Assembly: GCF_011193355.1 (NCBI RefSeq)
Contig: NZ_CP049780.1
Location: 6,602,634-6,666,633 of the forward strand
DNA length: 64,000 nucleotides
Reading direction: 5' to 3'
DNA from: Streptomyces sp. JB150
Lineage (GTDB): Bacteria; Actinomycetota; Actinomycetes; Streptomycetales; Streptomycetaceae
Part shown: in pieces, positions 36,411 to 44,858 of the stretch
How the letters are laid out: every line of letters starts with the position of its first letter
Position numbering within the stretch: position 1 is the first letter of the stretch
Translations under genes and position numbers: made by a program
The notes under the pieces: model-generated
The model's database searches: none
The model's input: the letters and a program-made list of their open reading frames with translations, nothing else
Told to the model about the DNA's origin: nothing

Positions 36411-36928
36411 AGGTGACCCGCCTGGGCGGCGCGGACATACGAGCCCGCGCCGAGGGACTGGCGGCCCTGCTGGCCGACACCGTGGCCGGCGGCGCGTCGG
36501 TCGGCTTCCTCGCGCCGATGGACACCGCAGACGCCCTCGCCTGGTGGCACGAGCGGGCCGCGGCCGTGGCGTCCGGGCAGGCGGCGGTGTGGGCCGCGGC
36601 CGACGGCGACCGCGTCCTCGGCACCGTGAGCCTCGCCTTCCCGGACAAGCCCAACAGCCGACACCGCGCCGAGGTCGTCAAGCTGATGGTCCACCGCGAC
36701 GCCCGCGGCCGCGGCCTCGGCCGCACCCTGCTCACGACCGCGGAGGAGGCCGCCGCCGCGGCCGGCATCACCCTGCTGCACCTCGACACGGAGACCGGCA
36801 GCCCCGCGGAACACCTCTACCGGTCCGCGGGCTGGACCAGGGTCGGCGTGATCCCCGACTACGCGGCCGACCCGGCCGGCGCGCTGCGCGGCACGACGAT
36901 CTACTACAAGCACCTCGGCGCCGGATGA
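36407..36928 (+). CDS. GNAT-family N-acetyltransferase
   Basis: 173-aa acetyl-CoA-dependent acetyltransferase. Motif A is VKLMVHRDARGRGLGRTLLTTAEEAA and motif B follows with LYRSAGWTRVGVIPDYA; TIYYKHLG closes the fold. GTG 36407 overlaps the regulator stop (GTGA). It resembles the small-amine/toxin acetyltransferases, but the substrate cannot be read from sequence. Presumably controlled by the XRE-cupin regulator. Confidence 0.92.
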   Translation: MKVTRLGGADIRARAEGLAALLADTVAGGASVGFLAPMDTADALAWWHERAAAVASGQAAVWAAADGDRVLGTVSLAFPDKPNSRHRAEVVKLMVHRDARGRGLGRTLLTTAEEAAAAAGITLLHLDTETGSPAEHLYRSAGWTRVGVIPDYAADPAGALRGTTIYYKHLGAG

Positions 36929-36958
36929 CTGTCAGTGGCGGGCGCTACGGTGCGTGCC

Positions 36959-37318
36959 ATGCAGGAAGCCGAAGACGTACGCCGTGTCGCCCTGTCCCTG
37001 CCGGACACGACGGAGAAGATCGCCTGGAGCATGCCCACGTTCCGGGTGGCGGGCAAGATGTTCGCCACCCTGCCCGAGGACGAGACCTCCATGGCGGTGC
37101 GCTGCCCCAAGGAGGAGCGCGAGGAACTGGTCCTCGCCGAGCCGGAGAAGTTCTGGATCGCCGGCCACGAGGCGCAGTTCGCCTGGGTCAGGGTGCGGCT
37201 CGCCGCGCTGGAGGACGAGGCGGAGCTGCGGGACATCCTCGCCGACTCCTGGCGCCAGGCCGCACCCTCCCGACTCCTCGACGCCTACCCGGAGTTGGGG
37301 CTCCCGGCCGCGGACTGA
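36959..37318 (+). CDS. MmcQ/YjbR-family protein
   Basis: 119 aa. MQEAEDVRRVALSLPDTTE and KMFATLPEDETSMAVRCPKEER with a GHEAQFAWVRVRL core identify the MmcQ/YjbR (DUF419) family, a CyaY-like DNA-binding-related fold of unknown cellular role. ATG 36959 is taken; codons upstream lack a ribosome binding site. It stands 30 bp after the GNAT gene. Confidence 0.85.
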   Translation: MQEAEDVRRVALSLPDTTEKIAWSMPTFRVAGKMFATLPEDETSMAVRCPKEEREELVLAEPEKFWIAGHEAQFAWVRVRLAALEDEAELRDILADSWRQAAPSRLLDAYPELGLPAAD

Positions 37319-37392
37319 AAATGCCTTGGGCGGCGGCGGGCGCCGTGGCAGTATCCCCGGCCTGAGTGGGTGGCCGGGAAGGAGACTCGCCA

Positions 37393-38778
37393 GTGACGTC
37401 CGGAACGCCGGAGGGTGGGGGGAGCACGGCCGGGGGGAGCGCGGCCGGGGGGAGCGCGATCGGGGGGAGCGCGGCCAAGGGCGGCGGGAGCGGCGCTTGT
37501 GGGGAACGGGAGACCGGCCGACGCCTCTGGTCACGGAACTTCGGGTTGTTCTTCCTCGCCCGCGCCGTCGCCCGGCTTGGCGACACCATGCTGCCGGTGG
37601 CCCTCGCCGCGGGGCTGCTCCAGCACGGGTACGGGGCGGGAGCGGTCGGCCTCGCCATGGCCGCGACCGCCGCCACCTTCGCCGGACTCGTCGTCTTCGC
37701 CGGGGTGATCGCCGACCGGTTCGCCACCCGCACCCTGATGATCTGGGCCGACATCGTCCGGCTCGGCACCCAGGCGCTGGCCGCCGCGCTGTTCCTCGCC
37801 GACCACGTCGTGCTCTGGGAGATCTGCGCGATCGGCCTGGTCAACGGCGCCGCGGGCGCCCTGTTCCAGCCCGGCGTGGCCAGCATGGTGCCGCGCCTGG
37901 CCACCGACGTCCAGGGCGCCAACGGCGCGATCCGCGTCGCCGAGTCCGTCGCCCAGCTGGCCGGGCCCGCCGTCGCCGGACTCCTCGTCGGCTTCGCCAC
38001 CCCCGGCGGGGTGTTCGCCGCCCACGCCGCCACCTACGCGGTCAGCGCCGTCTGCCTCGTCCTGCTGCGGCTGCCCCCGCCCGCCCCGGACAGCCGTCCG
38101 GCGGGCCACGCGACCGCCGGCTTCCGGGCCGACCTGGTCGAGGGCTGGCACGAGTTCCGCTCGCGGACCTGGCTGTGGGGCGTGATCGCCGTCTGGTGCC
38201 TCTACATGATCGCCGTATGGGGACCGACCGGGCCGCTCGTCGCCGTCGAGGTGGTGGAGGAGCACGGCCCCCGCGCCTACGGCCTGGTCAACTCCGCCCT
38301 CGGCGCCGGCACCGTCGTCGGCGGGCTGCTCGCCCTGCGGCTGCGCCCCCGCCGGATGCTGCGCGCCGGCGCCCTCGCCCTGACCGGCTTCGCCGCGTTC
38401 CCGCTCTCCGTCGGTCTCGGGCTGTCCGTGCCCCTCATGGCGGCCGGGTCCGCCATCGCCGGGGCCGGGCTGTCGTTCTGGGGCGTGATGTGGGCGACCA
38501 GCGTGCAGACCCAGGTCTCGCCCGACGTCCTCAACCGCATCCATGCCTACGACGTGGCCGGCTCGCTCGCGATGATGCCGGTCGGCCAGGCCCTCGCCGG
38601 ACCGGCCGCCGCCGCGCTGGGCGCCGAGCACGTCCTCATCGTCTCCGGCGTGACCAGCTGCGTCGTCGTGGCCATGCTGCTCGCTGTCCCGGCGATCCGC
38701 GGCCTGGTCCGCGTCGACACCCCGCCCGGCCCGCGCGCGCCCGCACCCGGCACGGCGGCCCTGGCCCGCCCCGAGTGA
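37393..38778 (+). CDS. MFS transporter (EntS-like MFS_3)
   Basis: 461 aa integral membrane protein. NFGLFFLARAVARLGDTMLPVALAAGLL, a loop VIADRFATRTLMIWAD after TM2 and a second half with 6 further spans identify an MFS_3 exporter of the enterobactin-exporter type. GTG 37393 follows AAGGAG. The first about 45 residues are Gly/Ser/Ala-rich, encoded by a 15-bp tandem repeat (GCGGCCGGGGGGAGC, about 37426-37470), and lie in the cytosol before TM1. Substrate unknown. Confidence 0.88.
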   Translation: MTSGTPEGGGSTAGGSAAGGSAIGGSAAKGGGSGACGERETGRRLWSRNFGLFFLARAVARLGDTMLPVALAAGLLQHGYGAGAVGLAMAATAATFAGLVVFAGVIADRFATRTLMIWADIVRLGTQALAAALFLADHVVLWEICAIGLVNGAAGALFQPGVASMVPRLATDVQGANGAIRVAESVAQLAGPAVAGLLVGFATPGGVFAAHAATYAVSAVCLVLLRLPPPAPDSRPAGHATAGFRADLVEGWHEFRSRTWLWGVIAVWCLYMIAVWGPTGPLVAVEVVEEHGPRAYGLVNSALGAGTVVGGLLALRLRPRRMLRAGALALTGFAAFPLSVGLGLSVPLMAAGSAIAGAGLSFWGVMWATSVQTQVSPDVLNRIHAYDVAGSLAMMPVGQALAGPAAAALGAEHVLIVSGVTSCVVVAMLLAVPAIRGLVRVDTPPGPRAPAPGTAALARPE

Positions 38779-38873
38779 CCCCGCCGGGCGAAAAGGGGTG
38801 CGCGACCACGGACCCGAGTGCGGTATTGTTTCTCTGCGCGTTCGGCCAGGGGAAACCCCAGGTCAGACGGCAC

Positions 38874-38947
<74 letters not shown>

Positions 38948-38965
38948 CTTGTGAGAGTCGCAGGT

Positions 38966-39003
38966 CGAGGGGCCGTTTCAGAGAGATCTGAAACGGCCCC
39001 TCG
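38966..39003. terminator. Terminator of tRNA-Pro
   Basis: 13-bp perfect core stem (GGGGCCGTTTCAG, 38969-38981, with 38988-39000) extended by three further pairs, loop AGAGAT, 18 bp after the tRNA. Confidence 0.9.
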
Positions 39004-39063
39004 GTCGTGTCACGTGCACGGAATCATCAGGTCAGCGCAGTTCGAGCCCGCGCCTCGGGCATG

Positions 39064-39213
39064 TCATGGCGCTCCGGTCTCCTCGTCCTCGTCGTCCGCC
39101 GGGGCGGGCCGGGGGAGAGGGATGGTGGTCTGACCCTCGATCGGTGCCGGGGTGGGCTCGCCGAGCCGGTCCTCCAGCAGCCGAAGCCTGGTGCGTGTCT
39201 CCTCGCTCGTCAT
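39064..39213 (-). CDS. Small acidic hypothetical protein, 49 aa
   Basis: ATG at 39213 opens MTSEETRTRLRLLEDRLGEP and ends PADDEDEETGAP at 39064. GGGAGG lies about 11 nt upstream. It is 32 bp behind the 159-aa gene in the same direction and may be its operon partner. A short amphipathic helix followed by a Pro-rich and an acidic tail is all that can be seen; no known family. Confidence 0.5.
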   Translation of the reverse strand: MTSEETRTRLRLLEDRLGEPTPAPIEGQTTIPLPRPAPADDEDEETGAP

Positions 39214-39245
39214 CTTCCCCGTCCTCCCCGTCTTCCCCTTCCCCG

Positions 39246-39725
39246 TCACCGCTGCGCCGGGCCGGCGTCCGACGGGTGGCCCTGCCCCTGCGCCGCGGTG
39301 GCCGCCGCCGTGGCCACCGCCACGGTCCGGGGGTCCTCGCCGGTGAGTTCGACGATGCGGTGCGGCGGAACTCCGGCGGCCGCGGCCCGCGCCAGCAGGG
39401 CGTCCCGCTCGCCCGCGCAGTCGCGGTAGGCCAGCAGCTCCTCCTCGACGCGGGCGAGGGCGTCCGGCGCCAGCGCGAGGCGCAGCCGGTTCAGCTCGTC
39501 CTCGCTCAGCGGAACGGGCAGCTTCTCCGCCCCGTCGGGGATGGCACCCGTCTCCTCCGGCGGCAGCAGCCGGACCGTCGCGGAGGCGGCGGTCACCTCG
39601 TGCGCGTCGAGCCAGGCCCGTACGGCGGGCGTCTCCAGGCACGCCAGGTCTCCGACCGCGGCGACGGCCGCGCCCAGCGGGGTCGACGGGTCGTCCACGA
39701 GGAACAGGTAGGCGTCGTCGGTCAT
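39246..39725 (-). CDS. Hypothetical protein with possible C-terminal HTH, 159 aa
   Basis: ATG 39725 is preceded by AAGGAG at 7 nt. The N-terminal half (MTDDAYLFLVDDPSTPLGAA) is not recognised. The C-terminal half ERDALLARAAAAGVPPHRIVELTG followed by DPRTV looks like a helix-turn-helix of the sigma-region-4 or invertase kind, as in small Streptomyces regulatory proteins. No catalytic motifs or membrane segments. Function unknown. Confidence 0.7.
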   Translation of the reverse strand: MTDDAYLFLVDDPSTPLGAAVAAVGDLACLETPAVRAWLDAHEVTAASATVRLLPPEETGAIPDGAEKLPVPLSEDELNRLRLALAPDALARVEEELLAYRDCAGERDALLARAAAAGVPPHRIVELTGEDPRTVAVATAAATAAQGQGHPSDAGPAQR

Positions 39726-39796
39726 GCTCGTCTCCTTCGCAGACGCGATGGTCGTGTGCTGTCCTCACCTACCCCCTCCGGCGGGACCCAGCGCCC

Positions 39797-39982
39797 GGCG
39801 TCGTGACCTTCGCCCGCAGGGTGGTGTCTCCTTCGCCCGCGGGTGTCATCACCTCCGCCCGCGGGGCGTCGTGAACCTTCGCTCGCGGGGCGTCGTTGAC
39901 CTTCGCCCGCTGGGCGGTGTCACCTGGCCCCTCGGGGCGTCGTCACCGCCCCTCGCCGGGCGTCGTCACCTTGGCCGGCGGG
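39797..39982. repeat. Imperfect tandem array, 8 units of about 23 bp
   Basis: About eight degenerate units resembling GGCGTCGTGACCTTCGCCC plus GCGG follow each other from 39797. The last two or three units are inside the 3' end of the DCC gene, whose stop codon (39943-39945) lies in the repeat. Units vary by 1-2 bp in length and by several substitutions, so the array is old. It has no spacers and is not a CRISPR. Confidence 0.75.
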
Positions 39983-40353
39983 GCCCCGGGTGCCGCGCAC
40001 GCCGCCGCTGCGCCCGGCAGCCGGTGCCGGTTGTCCGCGACCAGCCGGTAGACGGCGTGGGCGGCCCACCGCATCGGGGGCAGCATGAGCAGCGCCCCCA
40101 GCGGCGCCCAGCCCCGGCCCGAGCGCAGCAGGATCTTCGCCACCGCCCGGGCACCGCCGTACACCCGGCCCGTCGGGGTCACCCAGAGCGCTTCGTGGGC
40201 GGCGCGCTCCGGCGTCACGCCCAGCGCGGCGAGATCCGCGAACTGCCAGGGCACGGTCTCGCAGTCCGGGCGCAGGCGGCGTTCGACGAACGACACGCAC
40301 GACGTACAGAAGCCGCAGTCGCCGTCGAAGACCAGCACCGGTCGAGTCCGCAT
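39943..40353 (-). CDS. DCC-family thiol-disulfide oxidoreductase-like protein
   Basis: 136 aa. The N-terminal VLVFDGDCGFCTSCVSFVERR carries the DGDCGFC signature (DxDCxxC) of the DCC/DUF393 family, distantly thioredoxin-like. ATG 40353 (MRTRPVLVF) is the start. VYGGARAVAKILLRSGRGWAPLG and a short hydrophobic segment follow. The last ten residues (AKVTTPGEGR) come from the tandem repeat that continues past the stop. Function unknown. Confidence 0.88.
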   Translation of the reverse strand: MRTRPVLVFDGDCGFCTSCVSFVERRLRPDCETVPWQFADLAALGVTPERAAHEALWVTPTGRVYGGARAVAKILLRSGRGWAPLGALLMLPPMRWAAHAVYRLVADNRHRLPGAAAACAAPGAPPAKVTTPGEGR

Positions 40354-40546
40354 GACTCCATCATGCGCGACACGCTGCCGAACCCTTCGTCCACGAGGCC
40401 GGGTTGCGCGAAGGGGGGATGCCCGGCGGCTGAGCGGGCACCCGTGCACATGGTGCTCGCGACCACACAGCCGGGCATGCCACCGGTGGCACGCACGTGG
40501 GCGGGCGGACGACGGCAGGTGACAACAGGACGCAGGGAGCGCAGTG

Positions 40547-42097
40547 ATGAAAGTCCGCTCGTGGCCGATCCGGCCGGACTACCGGCTCACCGCCCAGGTC
40601 GTGGCCGGACGCTACCGGCTCGACGACCTGCTCGGCCGCGGCGGCGCCGCCGACGTGTACGAGGGCATGGACCTGCGGCTGCGGCGACCGGTCGCGGTGA
40701 AGGTCTTCCGCCCGGACGGTGCCGCCGACACGGAGGAACGGTTCGACAGCGAGGGCCGGCTGCTGGCCCAGCTGCAGCATCCCGGTCTGATCACCGTGTA
40801 CGACTGCGGCCGCGACGACGGAACGCCCTTCCTGGTCATGGAGTTGGTCAGGGGCACGACGCTGCGCCGACGGATCGCCGCGGCCCCGCTGACGCCCGTC
40901 GAGGCCTGCCGGATCGGCGCCGCGCTGGCCTCGGCGCTGGCCCATGTGCACCGGGCCGGAGTCGTCCACCGCGACGTCAAGCCCGCGAACATCCTGCTGG
41001 ACGAGGCGGGCGCCCCCCGCCTGACGGACTTCGGCATCTCGCGGCTGCTCGACACCACCTCCCAGACCGCTCCGGGCGCCCTCGTGGGGACCGCCGCGTA
41101 CATGGCCCCGGAGCAGGTGCTGGGCCGGGGCGCCGGGCCGGCGGCGGACATCTACAGCCTGGGACTGGTGCTCATCGAGTCCGTCAAAGGTGAACTGGAG
41201 TACGACGGGGCGCCCCTGGAGGCGGCGATCGCCCGCCTGCACCGGCCCCCGGTCATACCGCCGGACACGCCGCAGGCGCTCGCCGACCTGCTGCGAGCCA
41301 TGACCGACGCGGACGAGGGCCGCCGGCCGGACGCGCACGCCTGTGAGCGGGCCCTGGCCGCCCTGGCATCGGGGGAAACCGCGGAAGCGTCCGGCGTACC
41401 CGCGGGATCCGCCGTGCCCGGACCTCCGGCCGCGAGCGGCGAGAGCGGCGAGTCTGGTGAGGTCGACGCCGACGGGCGCAACCTCGACACGCTGAGGTCG
41501 CACGAGACGGGAGCCAAGCCGCTGGGCGCCCCGCCGCTGGGCGCCGGCGCCGAGGGAGCCGTCCCCGCGTCCGGCGGGCCGGAGCCCGCGCGGTCCCCGT
41601 CCGGCCGGCCCGGCGCACGCCGATCCGGCCGGGTCCTGCTGACCGCCGGCGCGGCCCTGACCGTCCTCGGCGTGGGACTGGCCGGTTCGGTGGGCGGGCC
41701 GCCCACCGAGGCGGAGAACGCCGCCTCCGGTCCGCCTCGCTCCGCCACGACCGAGCCGGCCGCACCGCCCGCGGAGCGGTCCGGCACGTCCGCCTCCTCC
41801 TCCCCGTCCGCGTCGGCGTCCCCCACCGCCTCGGCGTCCGGAGCCGCCGCCGTGTCCGCGTCCACGCGGCGGTCCCCCTCCCACACCACCGGGAGCCGGC
41901 AGGTCACCGGTGCCGAGGACACGGCTGCCGAGGACGCGGCGGCCGACAGCGGCGTGCCGTCGGCCGACGGCAACCGGGAGCCGCAGCGCGGCCGTGCGAG
42001 CGGTTCCGGAGCAGCCGGCCCCGCCGACCCCGCCGCCGAGAAGGCTCAGGCGCGGCAGGGCAAGCCGAAGCACGCGAAGGGCAAGCACGCGCGGTGA
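40547..42097 (+). CDS. Ser/Thr protein kinase with single transmembrane segment
   Basis: 516-aa PknB-type kinase. Gly-loop LGRGGAADVYEG, catalytic HRDVKPANILL (D143), DFGISR and the APE-like MAPEQ are present, kinase domain about residues 22-275. A disordered linker follows, one TM segment (about 362-382, VLLTAGAALTVLGVGLAGSV) and a Ser/Ala/Pro-rich extracellular tail ending in basic KPKHAKGKHAR. No PASTA domain. The GTG at 40544 is one codon upstream and equally possible. No obvious partner gene. Confidence 0.93.
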   Translation: MKVRSWPIRPDYRLTAQVVAGRYRLDDLLGRGGAADVYEGMDLRLRRPVAVKVFRPDGAADTEERFDSEGRLLAQLQHPGLITVYDCGRDDGTPFLVMELVRGTTLRRRIAAAPLTPVEACRIGAALASALAHVHRAGVVHRDVKPANILLDEAGAPRLTDFGISRLLDTTSQTAPGALVGTAAYMAPEQVLGRGAGPAADIYSLGLVLIESVKGELEYDGAPLEAAIARLHRPPVIPPDTPQALADLLRAMTDADEGRRPDAHACERALAALASGETAEASGVPAGSAVPGPPAASGESGESGEVDADGRNLDTLRSHETGAKPLGAPPLGAGAEGAVPASGGPEPARSPSGRPGARRSGRVLLTAGAALTVLGVGLAGSVGGPPTEAENAASGPPRSATTEPAAPPAERSGTSASSSPSASASPTASASGAAAVSASTRRSPSHTTGSRQVTGAEDTAAEDAAADSGVPSADGNREPQRGRASGSGAAGPADPAAEKAQARQGKPKHAKGKHAR

Positions 42098-42229
42098 CAC
42101 CGCCGTGACTCCCTGGCGTGACACCGCCCTGACGGGGCACCAGACAGGCAACTCGCCGGCATCCGCCCGGCATGGTGAAGGCCGGGCGGCGACCGGGTCG
42201 CGGCAGGCCCTGGACGGAGCGGTGGTGTC

Positions 42230-43135
42230 ATGACGATCGGTGCACCCGTGAGCGGCGCGGCGCCCGTTCGGCACGAGCGCGGGGCGTACGCCAGGGCCAT
42301 GGCCCGTACACCGGCCGCCGTCTGGGAGGACGACCTCACCGACTGGGCGGCGGCGCTGACGTACTACGCGGTGCTGGCCGTCTTCCCCGCCCTGCTGGTG
42401 GTGGGCTTCTCCTTCGCCCTGCTCGGCACGGACTCCCCCCAGGAGGTCGTCCCGCAGCTGGCCGCCTTGGTGCCGGAGACGGCCCGGCCGGTGCTCGACC
42501 AGGCCATGAGCAGTCTGCGGGAGGGCTCGTCGGTCCGCTGGCTGCTGCTCGTGGGCACCGCCGGCGCCGCGCTGTGGTCCGCCTCCAGCTACCTGGCCGT
42601 CTTCCGGCGGGCGCTGCACGCGATGTACGGCGTTCCGGACTGCCGCCCGGCGTGGCGGACGTTCCCCGCCAGCCTGCTGCGGGCATTGACCGTGCTCGCC
42701 CTGCTGGTCAGCGGGGTGCTGACGCTCACGGCCGCCGAGCGGATCGCCCGGGCCATCGGCCGCGGCACGGGAACGGACCATCAGGCCGCCCTCGTCTGGG
42801 CCGGCCTGAAGTGGCCGCTGCTGTTCACGGTGGTCGTCGCCCTGGTCATGCTCCTGTTCCGGTCCGGGCCACCGGAGACCCGCGGGGTGCGGCAGACACT
42901 GCCCGGCGGAACTCTGGCGGTGCTGCTCTGGCTACTGGCGTCGGCGGGCTTCGCCTTCTACGCGTCCCACATCGCGACGTACGACCGTCTCTACGGCTCC
43001 CTGGCGGGCGTGGTGGCGTTCCTGGTGTGGCTGTGGGTTACCCACGTCGTGCTGCTGGCGGGCGCGCGGTTCAACGCCGAACTGGCGCGGGACGGGCGAC
43101 CGGAGCGGCCCGATCCCTGCTCCTCGCCGACCTGA
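42230..43135 (+). CDS. YihY/BrkB-family inner membrane protein
   Basis: 301 aa with six predicted membrane segments. DWAAALTYYAVLAVFPALLVV, SSYLAVFRRALHAMYG and the LYGSLAGVVAFLVWLWVTHVVLLAGARFNAEL end are YihY signatures. Despite the historic name ribonuclease BN it is a membrane protein of unknown role, perhaps transport. ATG 42230 is taken. Downstream gene 43333 is 197 bp away. Confidence 0.93.
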   Translation: MTIGAPVSGAAPVRHERGAYARAMARTPAAVWEDDLTDWAAALTYYAVLAVFPALLVVGFSFALLGTDSPQEVVPQLAALVPETARPVLDQAMSSLREGSSVRWLLLVGTAGAALWSASSYLAVFRRALHAMYGVPDCRPAWRTFPASLLRALTVLALLVSGVLTLTAAERIARAIGRGTGTDHQAALVWAGLKWPLLFTVVVALVMLLFRSGPPETRGVRQTLPGGTLAVLLWLLASAGFAFYASHIATYDRLYGSLAGVVAFLVWLWVTHVVLLAGARFNAELARDGRPERPDPCSSPT

Positions 43136-43332
43136 ACCGGCCGCCGTGCACCGGCCGCCGTCAACCGGCCGACGACGACCGCCGTCTGACAGATGCCGAC
43201 CGGTGCGCTCCGGGCTGTGTGCCCGTCCGGGCGGTCGACCGGTCAGCGGCAGACCTCCACCCGGTCCGTGCTCCCGCCGATTTCCGCAGGCGCGGGTGGG
43301 GAACGGGCCGCGGATGGGAGGATGGGGCGGTC

Positions 43333-43995
43333 ATGACGGCAGGGTGGGGTGCGCGCACGGTGCGGGCCGCGGTGTTCGCGGCCGTCTGCGTGCTGCTCGC
43401 CGCCCTGGGACACGTCCTGATGTCCGGCCGGCATGTGCCCGGCTGGACCCTCGCCGGCGGGCTCGTGGTCACCGGTGCCGTGGGCTGGGCCCTGGCCGGG
43501 CGGGAGCGCGGGCTGCCGCTGATCACGACCGTCGTGGTCGCCGCTCAGACCGCGCTGCACTCGGCGTTCTCGTACGCCCAGGCCGGCACCCCGGACCTCG
43601 GGCACACCGCCCACCTGGCCCACATGCCCCCCATGGACCAGATGGAGCACATGGCCCACCTGGGGAACATGGGCGCTGCGGCCGGGGCGGCCGGGTCGGT
43701 GGCGGTCGAGCCCGCACCCGCCGGACTCTCGTCGGGCATGCTCGCCGCCCACCTCCTGGCCGCGCTGCTGTGCGGTCTGTGGCTCGCCCACGGCGAGCGC
43801 GCCGCCTTCCGCATCCTGCGCGCCGTCGCCGGCTGGCTCGCGGCCCCCCTGCGGCTGCCGCTCGGCCTGGTCGTCGTCGCCGGTCCGCCCCGCCCGCGCC
43901 CGCGCCGGCGCCGCTCGGACCGGTCGCCGCGCCGGCTCCTGCTCGTCCACGCGCTCACCTCACGGGGGCCGCCCATGGGGACCGCTGTCGCCTGA
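43333..43995 (+). CDS. Membrane protein with His/Met-rich loop, possibly copper-related
   Basis: 220 aa. Hydrophobic segments at about 9-30, 37-54, 62-78 and 133-155, with an extracytoplasmic loop between the third and fourth containing HLAHMPPMDQMEHMAHLG, rich in Met and His as in copper-handling proteins. The C-terminus is basic (PRPRPRRRRSDRSPRR). ATG 43333 with GGGAGGATGGGG upstream. An ECF sigma gene follows 101 bp later; the pair may be sensor and sigma factor. No recognised family. Confidence 0.7.
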   Translation: MTAGWGARTVRAAVFAAVCVLLAALGHVLMSGRHVPGWTLAGGLVVTGAVGWALAGRERGLPLITTVVVAAQTALHSAFSYAQAGTPDLGHTAHLAHMPPMDQMEHMAHLGNMGAAAGAAGSVAVEPAPAGLSSGMLAAHLLAALLCGLWLAHGERAAFRILRAVAGWLAAPLRLPLGLVVVAGPPRPRPRRRRSDRSPRRLLLVHALTSRGPPMGTAVA

Positions 43996-44096
43996 CGACA
44001 GCCGGCTTCCCGGGCCGCCCGTGCGCGTCCCGGGCCCCGGCCGTACGCCCGCTCGGGGCGGTACGGCCGCTCCCCACGTGACGAGAAGGACACCAG

Positions 44097-44669
44097 GTGA
44101 TCACTTCTGCCCTGCCCATGCCCGAACGCGCGGACGAGTCGATAACCGCCTGGGCGCTCGCCGCCCGCGGCGGCGACCCGGACGCCGTCGACCGGTTCGT
44201 CCGCGCCCTGCACCGGGACGTCCTGCGGTACGTCGCCCACCTGTGCGGCGACCCGCAGGCGGCCGACGATCTGGCGCAGGACACGTTCCTGCGGGCGCTC
44301 GGCAGCCTGCACCGTTTCGAGGGGCGGTCCTCGGCGCGCTCCTGGCTGCTGGCCATCGCCCGCCGGGCCGTCGTCGACAGCTACCGCCACGCCGGCAGCC
44401 GGCCGCGGCCCTGCGACGCCGCCGACTGGCGGACGGCCGTCGAACGGGCGCAGCCGTGCGGGCTGCCGGGCTTCGACGACGGTGTCGCCCTGCTGGACCT
44501 GCTGGCGGCGCTGCCCGACGAGCGCCGGGAGGCCTTCGTCCTCACCCAGCTGCTCGGACTGCCGTACGCGGAGGCGGCCCGGATCGGCGGCTGCCCGGTC
44601 GGCACCCTGCGCTCCCGGGTGGCCCGGGCGCGGGCCACGCTGATCGGCCTCCTCGCGGCGGCGGCCTGA
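44097..44669 (+). CDS. ECF-type sigma factor (SigC-like)
   Basis: 190 aa. Region 2: FVRALHRDVLRYVAHLCGDPQAADDLAQDTFLRAL and FEGRSSARSWLLAIARRAVVDSYRH; region 4: LPDERREAFVLTQLLGLPYAEAARIGGCPVGTLRSRVARARATL. GTG 44097 with GAGAAGGA. It resembles the short SigC/ECF group of actinobacteria. No anti-sigma gene is adjacent unless the His/Met-rich membrane protein upstream serves this role. It converges on the COG0523 gene. Confidence 0.9.
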   Translation: MITSALPMPERADESITAWALAARGGDPDAVDRFVRALHRDVLRYVAHLCGDPQAADDLAQDTFLRALGSLHRFEGRSSARSWLLAIARRAVVDSYRHAGSRPRPCDAADWRTAVERAQPCGLPGFDDGVALLDLLAALPDERREAFVLTQLLGLPYAEAARIGGCPVGTLRSRVARARATLIGLLAAAA

Positions 44670-44728
44670 AAAGGGTCGGCCGCGAAGGGCCTGTCGCGAA
44701 GGGCCGCCTGCGGTAAGGGCCGTGACGG

Positions 44729-44761
44729 GGGAGGGTGCCCGCGGGCCTCGGGCACCCTCCC
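44729..44761. terminator. Bidirectional terminator between convergent genes
   Basis: Perfect 13-bp stem (GGAGGGTGCCCG plus one G, 44729-44741, with 44749-44761), 7-nt loop, between the sigma-factor gene and the convergent COG0523 gene. Confidence 0.85.
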
Positions 44762-44858
44762 TCCGGGCTCGCTCGCAGCGGCACCGGGCCGGTGCAGGCG
44801 GGTTCGGGGGACCGGGCCGGGCGGCGCCGTGGCTGCGTTCGCCGCCCGGCCCGGATTC

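Noticed and set aside
39797..39982. CRISPR array
   Set aside because: Units follow each other without spacers, vary among themselves, and run into a coding region; no cas genes are near.
40361..42781. An 806-codon minus-strand frame opposite kinase and YihY genes
   Set aside because: It is antisense to two well-supported genes and has low-complexity composition.
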